Shown here: one piece after another, positions 17,424 to 26,701 of the stretch
How positions within the stretch are numbered: the first letter of the stretch is position 1
Layout: each line of letters opens with the position of its first letter
Assembly: GCA_020635455.1 (NCBI GenBank)
Contig: JACJZT010000006.1
Location: forward strand, 62,001 to 126,000
Reading direction: 5' to 3'
DNA: 64,000 nt
Origin: Flavobacteriales bacterium
GTDB taxonomy: Bacteria > Bacteroidota > Bacteroidia > NS11-12g > UBA9320
Made by a program: the position numbers and the translations under genes
Notes under the pieces: model-generated
What the model saw: only the letters and a program-made list of their open reading frames with translations
What the model was told of the DNA's origin: nothing
Databases searched by the model: none

Positions 17424-17431
17424 CAAAATTA
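17424..17431 (-). promoter_or_regulatory. Candidate -7 element of the polysaccharide operon
   Basis: Minus strand TAATTTTG fits the Bacteroidota -7 consensus TAnnTTTG. No good TTTG -33 box lies at the usual spacing. It would place the transcript start a few bases upstream of the ATG at 17408. The stretch 17432-17602 is otherwise AT-rich and holds nothing else I can support. Confidence 0.4.
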
Positions 17432-17602
17432 CTCATTATTTTTAATTTAAAAACTTTTTTGCATGAATTCTCATCACAAAAACAACCATGTGTGGTTAAT
17501 TGTCTAATTAAATGCTCAGAGTGCCTTTATAAAACGAGCTTATCCGATTTGATTTGCCGGATTGGTCAATGATGTAATTCGATCAGATGCAAAAATTCTT
17601 AG

Positions 17603-19081
17603 TTAATGAATTTCCTGCATCAATTTTTTTACCAGCGGTGAAATTACGATAAGTACAATACCTGCAATTAAGGCATAGATAGACAGTTGCTTATATCCGT
17701 CGGTGTAAGTGGTAAGTTTTTCCAGCGCCGATGCATTTTCATTGGCAGAAGCCATACCTGCTCCAAGAATTCCAGCCAGATATTGTCCATAAGCGCTTGC
17801 CAGGAACCACATCCCCATCATTACTCCCCACAAGGGTTTCGGTGAAAGTTTGGTCATGATTGAAAGTCCGATCGGCGACAGACTGAGTTCACCAAAAGTA
17901 ATGACGAGATAGGCCAGAGTGAACACATCAAGAGAGGTAATTCCTTGAGCATTTGCAAAAAAGCGTGTTGCATAAAAAACATAAAATGCCAGGGAAAGGA
18001 ATAGAAAACCCAGTCCAAACTTAATTATGGTATTGGGCTCCATTTTTTTACCAGACAACCAGATCCAAATTAATCCCAGTAAGGGGGCAAAAAGGATCAC
18101 AAACAATGAATTTGCAGCATTATTTACGCCATTTGGGTCAACGGTAATACCCAAAAGTGCAGTGTCGAGATTATTAGCGGCAAATAAGCTGAGTGAACCA
18201 CCACTTTGTTCGAAAAAAGCCCAGAATAAAATTGAAAAAACGATAAAGATCAGAGCGGCAATGAGTTTTTTAACTTCATTAAAGGAATAACGGGTCATTT
18301 CATAGATCAGATACAATAAGGTAGCCGGGCCGATTATATACATAAAAAGATCTGTGTATTCTGTTTTGGCAACCATTTTCATGATAACGGGAATAACCAG
18401 CAGCGACCCAAGGTATACGATCATTTCGGAGCGTTTTCTTTTAGCCTTCCCTAAATTTAACAGTGGTGATAACCCAATTGTACTCAAAGATCTTTGTGTA
18501 AAAATAAACGTTAGCAAACTTATGCTCATTACAATGGCTGCAAATCCGAATGCAAGGTTCCAGGAATACGATTTTCCAATGGCAATGCATGCATAACCTC
18601 CCAGCAAGGCACCAATGTTTATGCCTGAATAAAACAACGAAAATCCGGCATCTCTTCGATTATCACCAGGTTTATACAACTCACCTACCATAGTGGATAT
18701 GTTGGGTTTAAAAAAACCGGTCCCGATAATGTTGAAACTGATGCCAAGAAAAAAGAATTCCTGAGGATTGATGGAAAGAATTATACTTCCTGCGATCATT
18801 AGGATACCACCCCAAAAGAGGGATTTTCTGAAACCAAGGATCTTGTCGGCAAACAAGCCACCGACAAAGGTAAATGCATAAACAAAGGCCTGAGTTGCAC
18901 CATATTGTAAATTCGCGGTTTTTTCATCCATGAAAAGCTGATTCACCATAAAAAAGGTGAGCATTCCCCGCATCCCGTAAAAACAGAAACGCTCCCACAT
19001 TTCTGTGAAAAACAGATACCAAAGTTGCTTTGGATATTTGCCTTTAAAATTTTGTATTTCCTCCAGACTGTTTGCTTGCAT
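17603..19081 (-). CDS. POT/PTR-family proton-coupled oligopeptide transporter (third of three)
   Basis: About 492 residues from the ATG at 19081, which follows the previous gene's stop by two bases. An upstream in-frame ATG at 19123 would overlap that gene by 40 bp. It has the POT signature FFTEMWERFCFYGMRGML (ExxERFxYY motif in TM1), GGLFADKILGFRKSLFWGG, and FNIIGTGFFKPNISTMVGELY. GELSLSPIGLSIMTKLSPK is the conserved TM10 region. Such MFS proteins import di- and tripeptides with protons through the inner membrane. It is the last gene of an operon headed by a dipeptidyl peptidase IV. Confidence 0.95.
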   Translation of the reverse strand: MQANSLEEIQNFKGKYPKQLWYLFFTEMWERFCFYGMRGMLTFFMVNQLFMDEKTANLQYGATQAFVYAFTFVGGLFADKILGFRKSLFWGGILMIAGSIILSINPQEFFFLGISFNIIGTGFFKPNISTMVGELYKPGDNRRDAGFSLFYSGINIGALLGGYACIAIGKSYSWNLAFGFAAIVMSISLLTFIFTQRSLSTIGLSPLLNLGKAKRKRSEMIVYLGSLLVIPVIMKMVAKTEYTDLFMYIIGPATLLYLIYEMTRYSFNEVKKLIAALIFIVFSILFWAFFEQSGGSLSLFAANNLDTALLGITVDPNGVNNAANSLFVILFAPLLGLIWIWLSGKKMEPNTIIKFGLGFLFLSLAFYVFYATRFFANAQGITSLDVFTLAYLVITFGELSLSPIGLSIMTKLSPKPLWGVMMGMWFLASAYGQYLAGILGAGMASANENASALEKLTTYTDGYKQLSIYALIAGIVLIVISPLVKKLMQEIH

Positions 19082-19083
19082 AT

Positions 19084-20742
19084 TTAATGAATATTTTTTT
19101 CCCTCATTATCCTGTTCAGCCACCTCAGCATCACAAACAACAGTAAGGTCGCACCGAGGAGTAAAAGAAAGTTTATCAGGAAAAAGTTTGATTTGTCATC
19201 GTATTTGTCCCACATGCTCGCCAAAACTCCGCTTAATTTATTTCCGATAGCGGTTGATAAGAACCAGCCACCCATCATTAAGGCTGTGATTCTCGGGGGA
19301 CTGAGTTTTGAAACCAAACTCAAACCCATAGGACTTAAGAACAACTCCCCAATGGTTATCACCCCGTAACAGCCAACCAACCACCAGACGGATACTTTTT
19401 CAGTACCATTTTGTCCGGCTTTAACTGCGGCGACCATAACCAAGGCTGATAAAGCAGAAATAAACAATCCAAAGGCAATTTTGGCAGGCGTGGAAGGTTC
19501 TTTTTTACGGCCCCTTAAAAATGTAAAAAAGGCCACTACAAGAGGAGTAAGTAAAATAACCCATCCGGGATTTATAGATTGACTCAGGTTGGTTGACCAA
19601 ACACTAATAGACGCTCCTTCGGATGGAATGCTTGATTTATCCATATTTCTGAAATACAAAGGATAATCATAGTCTTTTACAACCACCCCGTTTTCTTTGA
19701 TCAACCGGAAATTGGCATCGTATTTCGCCACACTGTCTTTCTTGTATTCAATGAATTTGGATTGTTTAAGAGTGTTAAAAACGGTTTCGGTTGTACCGGT
19801 CACCTGCCGGTCGGTATATCGGTCGGCCCAGGTATTTAAAGCGGAACCATTTTGCTTGAAAACTGCCCAGAACAAAATAACTACCGCAAAAATGGCCAAT
19901 AAGGCACCTAAAGGTCTCTTTTCTTCTGCATTTGCCTTTATGTAAAGATTTGCATAAAAATATATAACCGGGATACAGGCAAAGATGAAGGCATCGGTAC
20001 TGTCCGATCCGAAAATATTGCCGCCCGGATTGTCAGGACCTGTGGTTCCGAATAAAATATATCCGATAAAACCGGCAATGATCGAAGGCAAAAGTATAAG
20101 CAACATTATCCTCGACATAGGCATGTCGTCTTTTGAAACCCCTTTCTTTTGATCGTAACCTTTGAAATGTTTTGTACCGGACAGAAATACGATAACTCCT
20201 ATGAACATTCCGATCCCTGCAGCCATAAATGCATATTTCCAACCCAGCATGATCTGAAGTGCGGCACCAAAAAAATTACAAATAAAGGCACCTATATTTA
20301 TTCCCATATAAAATATGTTGTACCCATCATCTTTTTTATCGCGATATTGAGGTTCGGAGTAAATGTTGCCCAGAAGAGTAGAAATGTTCGGTTTGAAAAA
20401 TCCGTTACCTATGATCACCAGCGTCATGGATAAATACAATACAGGCAAACTGTGTATACCCATCATACAATATCCTGCACCCATCATTAAGCCTCCGAAT
20501 ATGATGGAGTTTTTATAACCAAAATAACGGTCGGCCAACAGTCCACCCAGGAAAGGGGTTAAAAATACAAGTGCAATGAAGGTTCCGTAAAGATCGGCAG
20601 ATTCGGCCTCATTCATTGCAAATCCGGTCTTGACATCCTTTAAGTAAAGGGTGAAAATACCGATCATAAGATAATAACCGAAACGCTCCCACATTTCGCT
20701 GAAAAATAAGATAGGAAGCGCCTTAGGGTGTTTTCCTGACAT
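19084..20742 (-). CDS. POT/PTR-family oligopeptide transporter (second of three)
   Basis: 552 residues, the longest of the trio. The motifs FFSEMWERFGYYLMIG, GGLLADRYFGYKNSIIFGG, IIGNGFFKPNISTLLGNIY and GELFLSPMGLSLVSKLSPP are intact. The extra length comes from an insert of roughly 60-70 residues after FKQNGSALNTWADRYTD (running through FNTLKQSKFIEYKKD to SVWSTNLSQ), between two transmembrane helices. Such inserts are polar and probably face the periplasm. The paralogues on both sides lack it, so this copy may differ in partner or substrate range. Confidence 0.95.
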   Translation of the reverse strand: MSGKHPKALPILFFSEMWERFGYYLMIGIFTLYLKDVKTGFAMNEAESADLYGTFIALVFLTPFLGGLLADRYFGYKNSIIFGGLMMGAGYCMMGIHSLPVLYLSMTLVIIGNGFFKPNISTLLGNIYSEPQYRDKKDDGYNIFYMGINIGAFICNFFGAALQIMLGWKYAFMAAGIGMFIGVIVFLSGTKHFKGYDQKKGVSKDDMPMSRIMLLILLPSIIAGFIGYILFGTTGPDNPGGNIFGSDSTDAFIFACIPVIYFYANLYIKANAEEKRPLGALLAIFAVVILFWAVFKQNGSALNTWADRYTDRQVTGTTETVFNTLKQSKFIEYKKDSVAKYDANFRLIKENGVVVKDYDYPLYFRNMDKSSIPSEGASISVWSTNLSQSINPGWVILLTPLVVAFFTFLRGRKKEPSTPAKIAFGLFISALSALVMVAAVKAGQNGTEKVSVWWLVGCYGVITIGELFLSPMGLSLVSKLSPPRITALMMGGWFLSTAIGNKLSGVLASMWDKYDDKSNFFLINFLLLLGATLLLFVMLRWLNRIMREKNIH

Positions 20743-20777
20743 GGTTCTTCAAGATATTATGTACGGACTGAAATGAA

Positions 20778-22334
20778 CTATCGAATCCCGTGCATCATTT
20801 TTCTGAGCATTCCACTCAGTAAAAACAAGATAACCGCTGCCAAACCACTCATAACAATGAATACCATAAAGAATTCGTATAAATTGGTAATGCTGTAGCC
20901 AAAAAGATTTGGGTATTCGAGTGCTTCTCCACCGCTGCTTTCATGTTCTCCGGCCCCCGGAGGTATAAGAGCACTTAAGGTTCCTGCCAATTTATTGGCA
21001 GCTGCATTCGCTAAAAACCAGGTTCCCATTAATAGGGATGCAAAGCGTAATGGAGCAAGTTTTGATACCATGGACAAACCGATTGGCGAAAGACAAAGTT
21101 CACCCATAGTATGTAAAAGGTATAAAGCAAGAAGCCACCACATACTTATTTTCACAGAGCTGTCGACTCCATTTACGGCAAAGGCAATAACTACATAACC
21201 CAAACAAAGAAGAGTTAGTCCCCACGCCATTTTGAGTGGTGAGGCAGGTTCAAGATTTCTTTTGTGAAGCATTCCCCAGAAATAGCTGAAAATGGGTGCA
21301 AGTACTATAATTGCCAGCGGGTTAACCGATTGAAAATAGCTTGCAGGCATCTCCCAGGAACCAATAAATCTGTCGGTTTGCTTATCGGCGAATATTGTTA
21401 AGGATGCTCCGGCCTGCTCAAAGGCACTCCAAAAGAAAATCACAAAAAATACCAGTATGAAAATTACTGAAATTCTGGACCTTTCTTCTTTAGTGAGCGT
21501 TTTGTCCGTCATAATAACCAGAGGCACAATGACCATCGCTCCATAAATTAGATATCCGATGAGGTCAATGTCGCTTTGAAACATGTTTTTAAAACTCAAC
21601 AAGAAGAAAATTAAACCGATACTTCCTACGATGATCCCCAGATTGAGCAGATCAAGTTTTTGAACCGGCATTCCCAACTGTTTTCCATCAGGACCTATAA
21701 GATATTTGTTTTTTAAGACTTCAAAAGAAATAATACTGATCACCATCCCGATCCCGGCAGCAAAGAAACCCCATTTGAAATCCGCAATATTGCCTGTTTC
21801 TCCAAGGCCACCACAAACAAGCGGCGCAAAAAAGGCTCCCAGATTAATGCCCATATAAAAAATGGTAAAGGCACTGTCAACTTTGCGATCTCCCGGCGAA
21901 TAAAGGTGACCAACCATTGTTGATATGTTCGGCTTAAAAAAACCATTGCCAATGATCAACACCGTCAAACCGGCCCACATCATCGTTAAAGCAGATGGCG
22001 GAATGGTGTCGGCCGTAGTATTGGCTTCAATCAGACTCCCACAAAAAAACATCAGGAATTGCCCAATGGCCATCATGATACCTCCGATCAGAATACTCCT
22101 GCGATTTCCCAAAAACCTGTCACATAAGTAACCACCTAATAAGGGTGTTAAATAAACCAGGCCGGTAAAACTGCCATAAATATTTGAAGCGTCTTTTGCG
22201 CTTAAAAATAATGCCTGGGTTAAAAATAAAATAAATATGGCACGCATTCCATAATAGCTGAAACGCTCCCACATTTCTGTAAAAAACAATAGATACAATC
22301 CTTTTGGATGTGATTGATTTGATGTGTTACTCAT
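20778..22334 (-). CDS. POT/PTR-family oligopeptide transporter (first of three)
   Basis: 518 residues. LLFFTEMWERFSYYGMRAIF is the ExxERFxYY helix; GGYLCDRFLGNRRSILIGG, IIGNGFFKPNISTMVGHLY and GELCLSPIGLSMVSKLAPL are the remaining family signatures. About 12-14 membrane spans are evident. It follows the dipeptidyl peptidase by 50 bp and precedes the second POT gene by 35 bp on the same strand, so the four genes look like one transcription unit. The peptidase would release dipeptides outside the inner membrane and the POT proteins would take them up. Confidence 0.95.
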   Translation of the reverse strand: MSNTSNQSHPKGLYLLFFTEMWERFSYYGMRAIFILFLTQALFLSAKDASNIYGSFTGLVYLTPLLGGYLCDRFLGNRRSILIGGIMMAIGQFLMFFCGSLIEANTTADTIPPSALTMMWAGLTVLIIGNGFFKPNISTMVGHLYSPGDRKVDSAFTIFYMGINLGAFFAPLVCGGLGETGNIADFKWGFFAAGIGMVISIISFEVLKNKYLIGPDGKQLGMPVQKLDLLNLGIIVGSIGLIFFLLSFKNMFQSDIDLIGYLIYGAMVIVPLVIMTDKTLTKEERSRISVIFILVFFVIFFWSAFEQAGASLTIFADKQTDRFIGSWEMPASYFQSVNPLAIIVLAPIFSYFWGMLHKRNLEPASPLKMAWGLTLLCLGYVVIAFAVNGVDSSVKISMWWLLALYLLHTMGELCLSPIGLSMVSKLAPLRFASLLMGTWFLANAAANKLAGTLSALIPPGAGEHESSGGEALEYPNLFGYSITNLYEFFMVFIVMSGLAAVILFLLSGMLRKMMHGIR

Positions 22335-22384
22335 TGTGATTTTTTAAATTTTTGGCAATTAAAAACTATTTTATTAAAAATTGA

Positions 22385-24568
22385 TTACAAATTTTCAAGA
22401 ACGAATTTGGTCATTAGGGTAAAAAGGTGCAATCGTGTGTTACCACCTGATATTCCATGACTTTTATTCGGGTAATAAGCGGATTGAAAAGGAATGTTCA
22501 GATCGATCATTTTCTTAGCCATCTCTACAGAATTCTGAAAATGAACATTATCATCTCCGGTTCCATGAACCAATAAAAAATTTCCTTTTAGTTTATCCAC
22601 CATATTGATCGGCGAATTCTGATCGTATCCATCCGGGTTATCTTTTGGGGTTTGCATATAACGTTCGGTATAGATATTATCGTAATACCTCCAGTTGGTA
22701 ACCGGTGCTATCGCAATAGCGGCTTTAAAAACACCATCCCCTTTCAGGATGCAGGTACTGCTCATAAATCCGCCGTAACTCCATCCCCATATACCGATCC
22801 TGCCTGCATCAATGTACTTAAGGTCGCCAAAATACCTGGCCGCTGCGATCTGGTCATCCGATTCGTATTTCCCCAGTTGCTTATAGGTGATCTTTTTGAA
22901 TGCAGAACCCTTTGCACCGGTACCCCTGTTGTCGACACAAGCAATGATATATCCGTGTTTATTGGCCAACATCTGATGCCAGAGATAGTTGCCCCCCGAC
23001 CATTGATTGACCACTTGCTGCGATCCGGGACCACCATAAACAAACATAAGCAAAGGGTATGTTTTTGTGCTGTCAAAATCAACCGGTTTTATCATATAGT
23101 AATTTAACGAGGTATTGTTCAGCTTTAACTCCCCGAATTGTGCCTTGGAAATTCGGTAGCCACTCATCAGGTCGAGAACCTGCTTGTTGTCTTCCAGGGT
23201 GCGTATTGCCTGCCCATCGCGATTTTTAACACTGTAAACCGGTGGCTGATTGATGGTGGACGATCGGAGAATGAAATATGAAAAATCGTTGCTGAAATTA
23301 GCGTGATGTGAACCGGGTTCCTGAGTTAGATGGAACTGCTTCTTACCATCAAGCGAAATTCTGAAAACATGACTTTCATTGGAAGCAATTTCACGGCTCG
23401 AATAATAAAGGAGTTGATTTTTTTCATCGTAACCAATGATTTGGTCTACATCCCATTTTCCGTAAGTTATCTGATTTATTTCAGGTCCGTTTGCCTTGTG
23501 CAGAAAAATTTGTCTATATCCATTTCTTTCACTTGTCATAACGGCCAGTTCTCCTCCCGGCAGATACATCAGGTCATCTGTGATCTCAATATATTTATCA
23601 TCTGTTTCTTCATAGGCAACCGATGCATCTCCGGATTGTGTATTGGCAAGCAGGATCTCCCATTTATTCTGCAACCGGTTCAAACGTTGTATAGATAAAC
23701 GGTTTGGTGTTTCAGTCCACATGATACGCGGTAAGTATTGATCAATTTCGTTGCCGGTGTTCATTTTTCGGCTTTTACCATTGGAAACCGCAAAAACATA
23801 AACTTCAACAATTGAATTTGCTTCTCCGGCTTTTGGATATTTAAAGCTTACATTTTCCGGATAAAGCCCATGGTACATCGGCATTGAATATTCGTGTACT
23901 CCCGATTCATCAAACCGGTAGTAGGCAAGCTGTGTTCCATCTTTGCTCCAGCAATAGCCCTTACTCATACTAAACTCTTCTTCATAAACCCAGTCTACAG
24001 CTCCGTTTATGATGGAATTCTTTTTACCGTCTTTTGTTATGGCTTTGGTTTTATTGGATTTCAGATCTTTAAGGTAAAGGTTGTTTTCAAAAACGAATGC
24101 GAGGTATTTTTGAGTTGGGTCGAAACTGCAATACATGATCTTTTTATCTGAAACCTGCTCAAGTTTGTTGGTTTTCAGATCAAGCAGATATACCATACTT
24201 GCATAACTGTGTCGGTAAATCCTTTCTGATTCAGTGGTTAAAAGAGCTTTGGATTCATCTGCACTCAACTGGTAACCTTCAAAAGAAAATTTCTGCAATC
24301 CATTTATTCTCCGGATCTTCTTACTGTTTATCAGGGTGTCTTGAGCCATCCCCGATTCGTACGAATATTTTACCACACAGTTTCCTTCAGTGTTTGACTC
24401 AATTTTCCTGCTGTAGTATTTGCCATCTGATAAAGGATTAAATCCGTAAACACCCTGAACACCGAAGGTATTGTTTTTCCAAATGTCTTCCAGACTTATA
24501 TCTTTTTGCGCTTTTAATTGTGAACTGATAAATAAAAAAACAGACACCAAAAAAATTCTCATTGTCAT
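22385..24568 (-). CDS. Dipeptidyl peptidase IV (S9B serine peptidase)
   Basis: 727 residues with an N-terminal signal peptide (MRIFLVSVFLFISSQLKAQ), so periplasmic or outer-membrane facing. Residues of about 70-470 form the DPPIV_N beta-propeller and include VDWVYEEEFSM, whose Glu-Glu pair binds the substrate N terminus. The C-terminal alpha/beta-hydrolase part has GIWGWSYGGFMSS (nucleophile Ser in GxSxGG), HGTGDDNVHFQNS (Asp) and NKSHGISGG (His). The family removes X-Pro or X-Ala dipeptides. It lies upstream of three peptide transporters and divergent from proline dehydrogenase, a coherent proline-peptide use block. Confidence 0.96.
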   Translation of the reverse strand: MTMRIFLVSVFLFISSQLKAQKDISLEDIWKNNTFGVQGVYGFNPLSDGKYYSRKIESNTEGNCVVKYSYESGMAQDTLINSKKIRRINGLQKFSFEGYQLSADESKALLTTESERIYRHSYASMVYLLDLKTNKLEQVSDKKIMYCSFDPTQKYLAFVFENNLYLKDLKSNKTKAITKDGKKNSIINGAVDWVYEEEFSMSKGYCWSKDGTQLAYYRFDESGVHEYSMPMYHGLYPENVSFKYPKAGEANSIVEVYVFAVSNGKSRKMNTGNEIDQYLPRIMWTETPNRLSIQRLNRLQNKWEILLANTQSGDASVAYEETDDKYIEITDDLMYLPGGELAVMTSERNGYRQIFLHKANGPEINQITYGKWDVDQIIGYDEKNQLLYYSSREIASNESHVFRISLDGKKQFHLTQEPGSHHANFSNDFSYFILRSSTINQPPVYSVKNRDGQAIRTLEDNKQVLDLMSGYRISKAQFGELKLNNTSLNYYMIKPVDFDSTKTYPLLMFVYGGPGSQQVVNQWSGGNYLWHQMLANKHGYIIACVDNRGTGAKGSAFKKITYKQLGKYESDDQIAAARYFGDLKYIDAGRIGIWGWSYGGFMSSTCILKGDGVFKAAIAIAPVTNWRYYDNIYTERYMQTPKDNPDGYDQNSPINMVDKLKGNFLLVHGTGDDNVHFQNSVEMAKKMIDLNIPFQSAYYPNKSHGISGGNTRLHLFTLMTKFVLENL

Positions 24569-24736
24569 GTTTCAATATTAAACATTTTATTTAAACAGTT
24601 AGCAAACTAACTTGGCATTGCTTTCGTGGTTTGTTTGAAGCATTGTATTCTATCAATTGCCTGTGCTTTAGGTTGGATTTTATTTTCATGAGAACTTGAA
24701 TACGATAATTTGATGAAAATAAACCATGGGAATGAA

Positions 24737-24744
24737 TATTTTTG
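24737..24744 (+). promoter_or_regulatory. Candidate -7 element for proline dehydrogenase
   Basis: TATTTTTG matches TAnnTTTG, 11 bases ahead of the ATG at 24756. A TTTG at 24709-24712 is 24 bases upstream, longer than the usual 17-21. If used, it rules out the more upstream ATG at 24726 as the start. Confidence 0.35.
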
Positions 24745-24755
24745 TAGCTCTTAAT

Positions 24756-25946
24756 ATGGAGCAGTTTAATTTGTCATTTTCCGACACCAAAGAGGCATTC
24801 AGACATAAAAGTGATGCGCAACTCAAAAATTCCAAATTAATTTTCTCTATCTTTAAGTTTCCATTCCTGGTTAATTACGGCCCTCAACTTACTTCCTTTG
24901 CATTAAAGATCAAATTACCTGTCAAAGGACTAATTAAAAAAACCATCTTCGGACAGTTTTGTGGAGGTGAAACCATTGATCAGTGTGACAATACTGTTCA
25001 AAAGTTATGGAAGAGTGGAGTTGGTGCGATCCTTGATTACTCAGTGGAAGGTGATGATACCGAGTCGAATTTTGATTCAAATCTGAATGAAATTCTTGAA
25101 ACCATTCAGAAAGCGAAAGGTAAGGATTATTATCCCTTTTGTGTTTTTAAACCAACCGGTATAGGCCGGTTCGCCTTACTTGAAAAAATTGATGCAAATA
25201 TTAATCTGGATGAGATTGAACTTGCTGAGTTTTATCGATTTAAAAACAGATTTGAGGCTATTTGCGAGTCGGCAGCCGATAACAAGGTCAGACTGTTCGT
25301 AGATGCCGAAGAATCTTGGATTCAAAACATCATAGACACAACGTGTAACGAAATGATGGAAAAGTACAACCGTGAGGATACTTATATTTTTAACACTGTT
25401 CAAATGTATCGGCTAAATCGCATACCGTTCATTATTCAATGTATTGAAGAAGCAAAGGTAAAAGGATATAAAGTTGGATTTAAACTTGTAAGAGGAGCCT
25501 ATCTTGAAAAGGAAGCAGAAAGAGCCATCAGGTTAAAGTATGCTAATCCAATACATCAAAGCAAAGCTGATTGTGACAAAGATTATGATGATTCGGTCAA
25601 ATTGTGTTTTGAGAATAGAGACATCGTTTCAATTTGTGCCGGTACTCATAATGAGGCCAGTTCAAAACTTCTGGCAAGATTGATGTACGAAAACAAGATC
25701 GAAAAAAATGACAACCGGTTTTGGTTCGCACAGTTATTTGGAATGAGCGATAATATAAGCTTTAATTTGTCGGCAAAAGGATACAATGTGGCCAAATATG
25801 TACCTTACGGTCCTATCAAATCTGTACTGCCTTACCTGGGAAGAAGAGCTAAGGAGAATAGTTCTATGTCGGGGCAGATGGGAAGAGAACTTTCGATGAT
25901 CCTTCAGGAATTAAAACGCCGAAAGCAAGAACGATCCCATAAATAG
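24756..25946 (+). CDS. Proline dehydrogenase
   Basis: 396 residues from the ATG at 24756 (MEQFNLSFSDTKEAF); an in-frame ATG at 24726 would add ten residues not expected from the family. It is the monofunctional PRODH/PutA-type beta/alpha barrel. RLFVDAEESWIQ, VGFKLVRGAYLEKEAERA and the C-terminal YVPYGPIKSVLPYLGRRAKEN carry the FAD- and substrate-contact residues, including the Arg pair that binds the proline carboxylate. It oxidises proline to pyrroline-5-carboxylate and passes electrons to the quinone pool. It diverges from the dipeptidyl peptidase and peptide transporter operon. Confidence 0.94.
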   Translation: MEQFNLSFSDTKEAFRHKSDAQLKNSKLIFSIFKFPFLVNYGPQLTSFALKIKLPVKGLIKKTIFGQFCGGETIDQCDNTVQKLWKSGVGAILDYSVEGDDTESNFDSNLNEILETIQKAKGKDYYPFCVFKPTGIGRFALLEKIDANINLDEIELAEFYRFKNRFEAICESAADNKVRLFVDAEESWIQNIIDTTCNEMMEKYNREDTYIFNTVQMYRLNRIPFIIQCIEEAKVKGYKVGFKLVRGAYLEKEAERAIRLKYANPIHQSKADCDKDYDDSVKLCFENRDIVSICAGTHNEASSKLLARLMYENKIEKNDNRFWFAQLFGMSDNISFNLSAKGYNVAKYVPYGPIKSVLPYLGRRAKENSSMSGQMGRELSMILQELKRRKQERSHK

Positions 25947-25961
25947 GTTTCAGGTGTATAT

Positions 25962-26393
25962 TCATATACCGCTGTTAAACTGAAATTTCGCCTTAATGCT
26001 TTCATATTTCTGCTTGTAGTTTTCTTTGCTAAGGGTCAACGAATTTAGCAATTCATCCTTTAATCGATCTTTTTCTTTTAATTCATGGATCAGTCTTTCG
26101 TATAATTCAATATCCGGAAAAGAAGGATGGGTTCCGGAGGCCTTGGTTTGATAAGAGTTTCCTGCAACATGGCCTTCTGAAACGATGTTCAGATTTACAA
26201 GTTCTTCAAAAGTAACACCAAGGACCTTTGAAATATTCGGTAAATGTTCAGTCCATTTTCTTTTAAGTCCGTTTTCAAGCTTAGAGTACTCAGATTGTGA
26301 CATACCCAATTCTCTGGCCATGTTTTCAGATTTAATTTCTTTAACCTTCCTGTACAGCCGGATGTTTTTTAAGATGATTTCTTCTGCTTCCAT
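25962..26393 (-). CDS. XRE-family helix-turn-helix regulator
   Basis: 143 residues from the ATG at 26393 (MEAEEIILKNIRLYRKV). A Met 11 codons upstream lies next to a candidate -7 box and is less likely. Residues of about 10-65 are a Cro/C1-type HTH: SENMARELGMSQSEYSKLENG with the recognition helix, and ISKVLGVTFEELV. The C-terminal part (ELYERLIHELKEKDRLKDEL to YKQKYESIKAKF) is charged and looks like a coiled coil for dimerisation. It diverges from the Cys-rich secreted protein gene, and a perfect 14-bp palindrome lies between them. Autoregulation and control of that gene are plausible but inferred. Confidence 0.9.
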   Translation of the reverse strand: MEAEEIILKNIRLYRKVKEIKSENMARELGMSQSEYSKLENGLKRKWTEHLPNISKVLGVTFEELVNLNIVSEGHVAGNSYQTKASGTHPSFPDIELYERLIHELKEKDRLKDELLNSLTLSKENYKQKYESIKAKFQFNSGI

Positions 26394-26427
26394 AATTATT
26401 ATTTTTATTTTTTTCCTAATGACCATT

Positions 26428-26456
26428 CAAATTTAAATTGAAAACCAGCTTCGAAA
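26428..26456 (-). promoter_or_regulatory. Candidate promoter of the XRE regulator
   Basis: On the minus strand, TTTC (26456-26453), 17 bases, then TAAATTTG (26435-26428). The -7 element matches TAnnTTTG exactly and the -33 box is three of four. It gives a leader of about 30 bases before the ATG at 26393. Confidence 0.5.
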
Positions 26457-26631
26457 AGGACCATTCTATTTTTGCATAACCTCAGTTAAATTATGAACAT
26501 CTGCATTCAAATTTTAAATTTTCAATGTCTGTAAAATACACTTTTTTGATTTTGGAGGTAAATTAATACTCAAACCACCTGAAATTAGTATCTGTCTTTT
26601 TATTTATTCCGGTTAGTCCTTGGTTTGCCTC

Positions 26632-26645
26632 TGTATTGCAATACA
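26632..26645. promoter_or_regulatory. Perfect 14-bp palindrome, candidate operator
   Basis: TGTATTGCAATACA is a perfect palindrome located in the roughly 308-bp divergent intergenic region (26394-26701), 56 bases before the Cys-rich protein start. It is the right size for a dimeric XRE repressor site. The remainder of this intergenic region is AT-rich with no further structure I can support. Confidence 0.5.
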
Positions 26646-26701
26646 AAAAGGGAAAACCGAAAACCTTTTAGAGTAGGTAAAAATCAAAAAGTATAAAATT
26701 T

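Noticed and set aside
22652..23107. A 151-codon plus-strand open frame opposite the dipeptidyl peptidase
   Set aside because: It lies wholly within the catalytic-domain coding region on the other strand and has no motif, promoter or plausible context.
25953..25970. A seven-base-pair hairpin between the convergent proline dehydrogenase and XRE genes
   Set aside because: It overlaps the end of the XRE coding region, contains a wobble pair and has no T-run on either strand, so I do not call a terminator.
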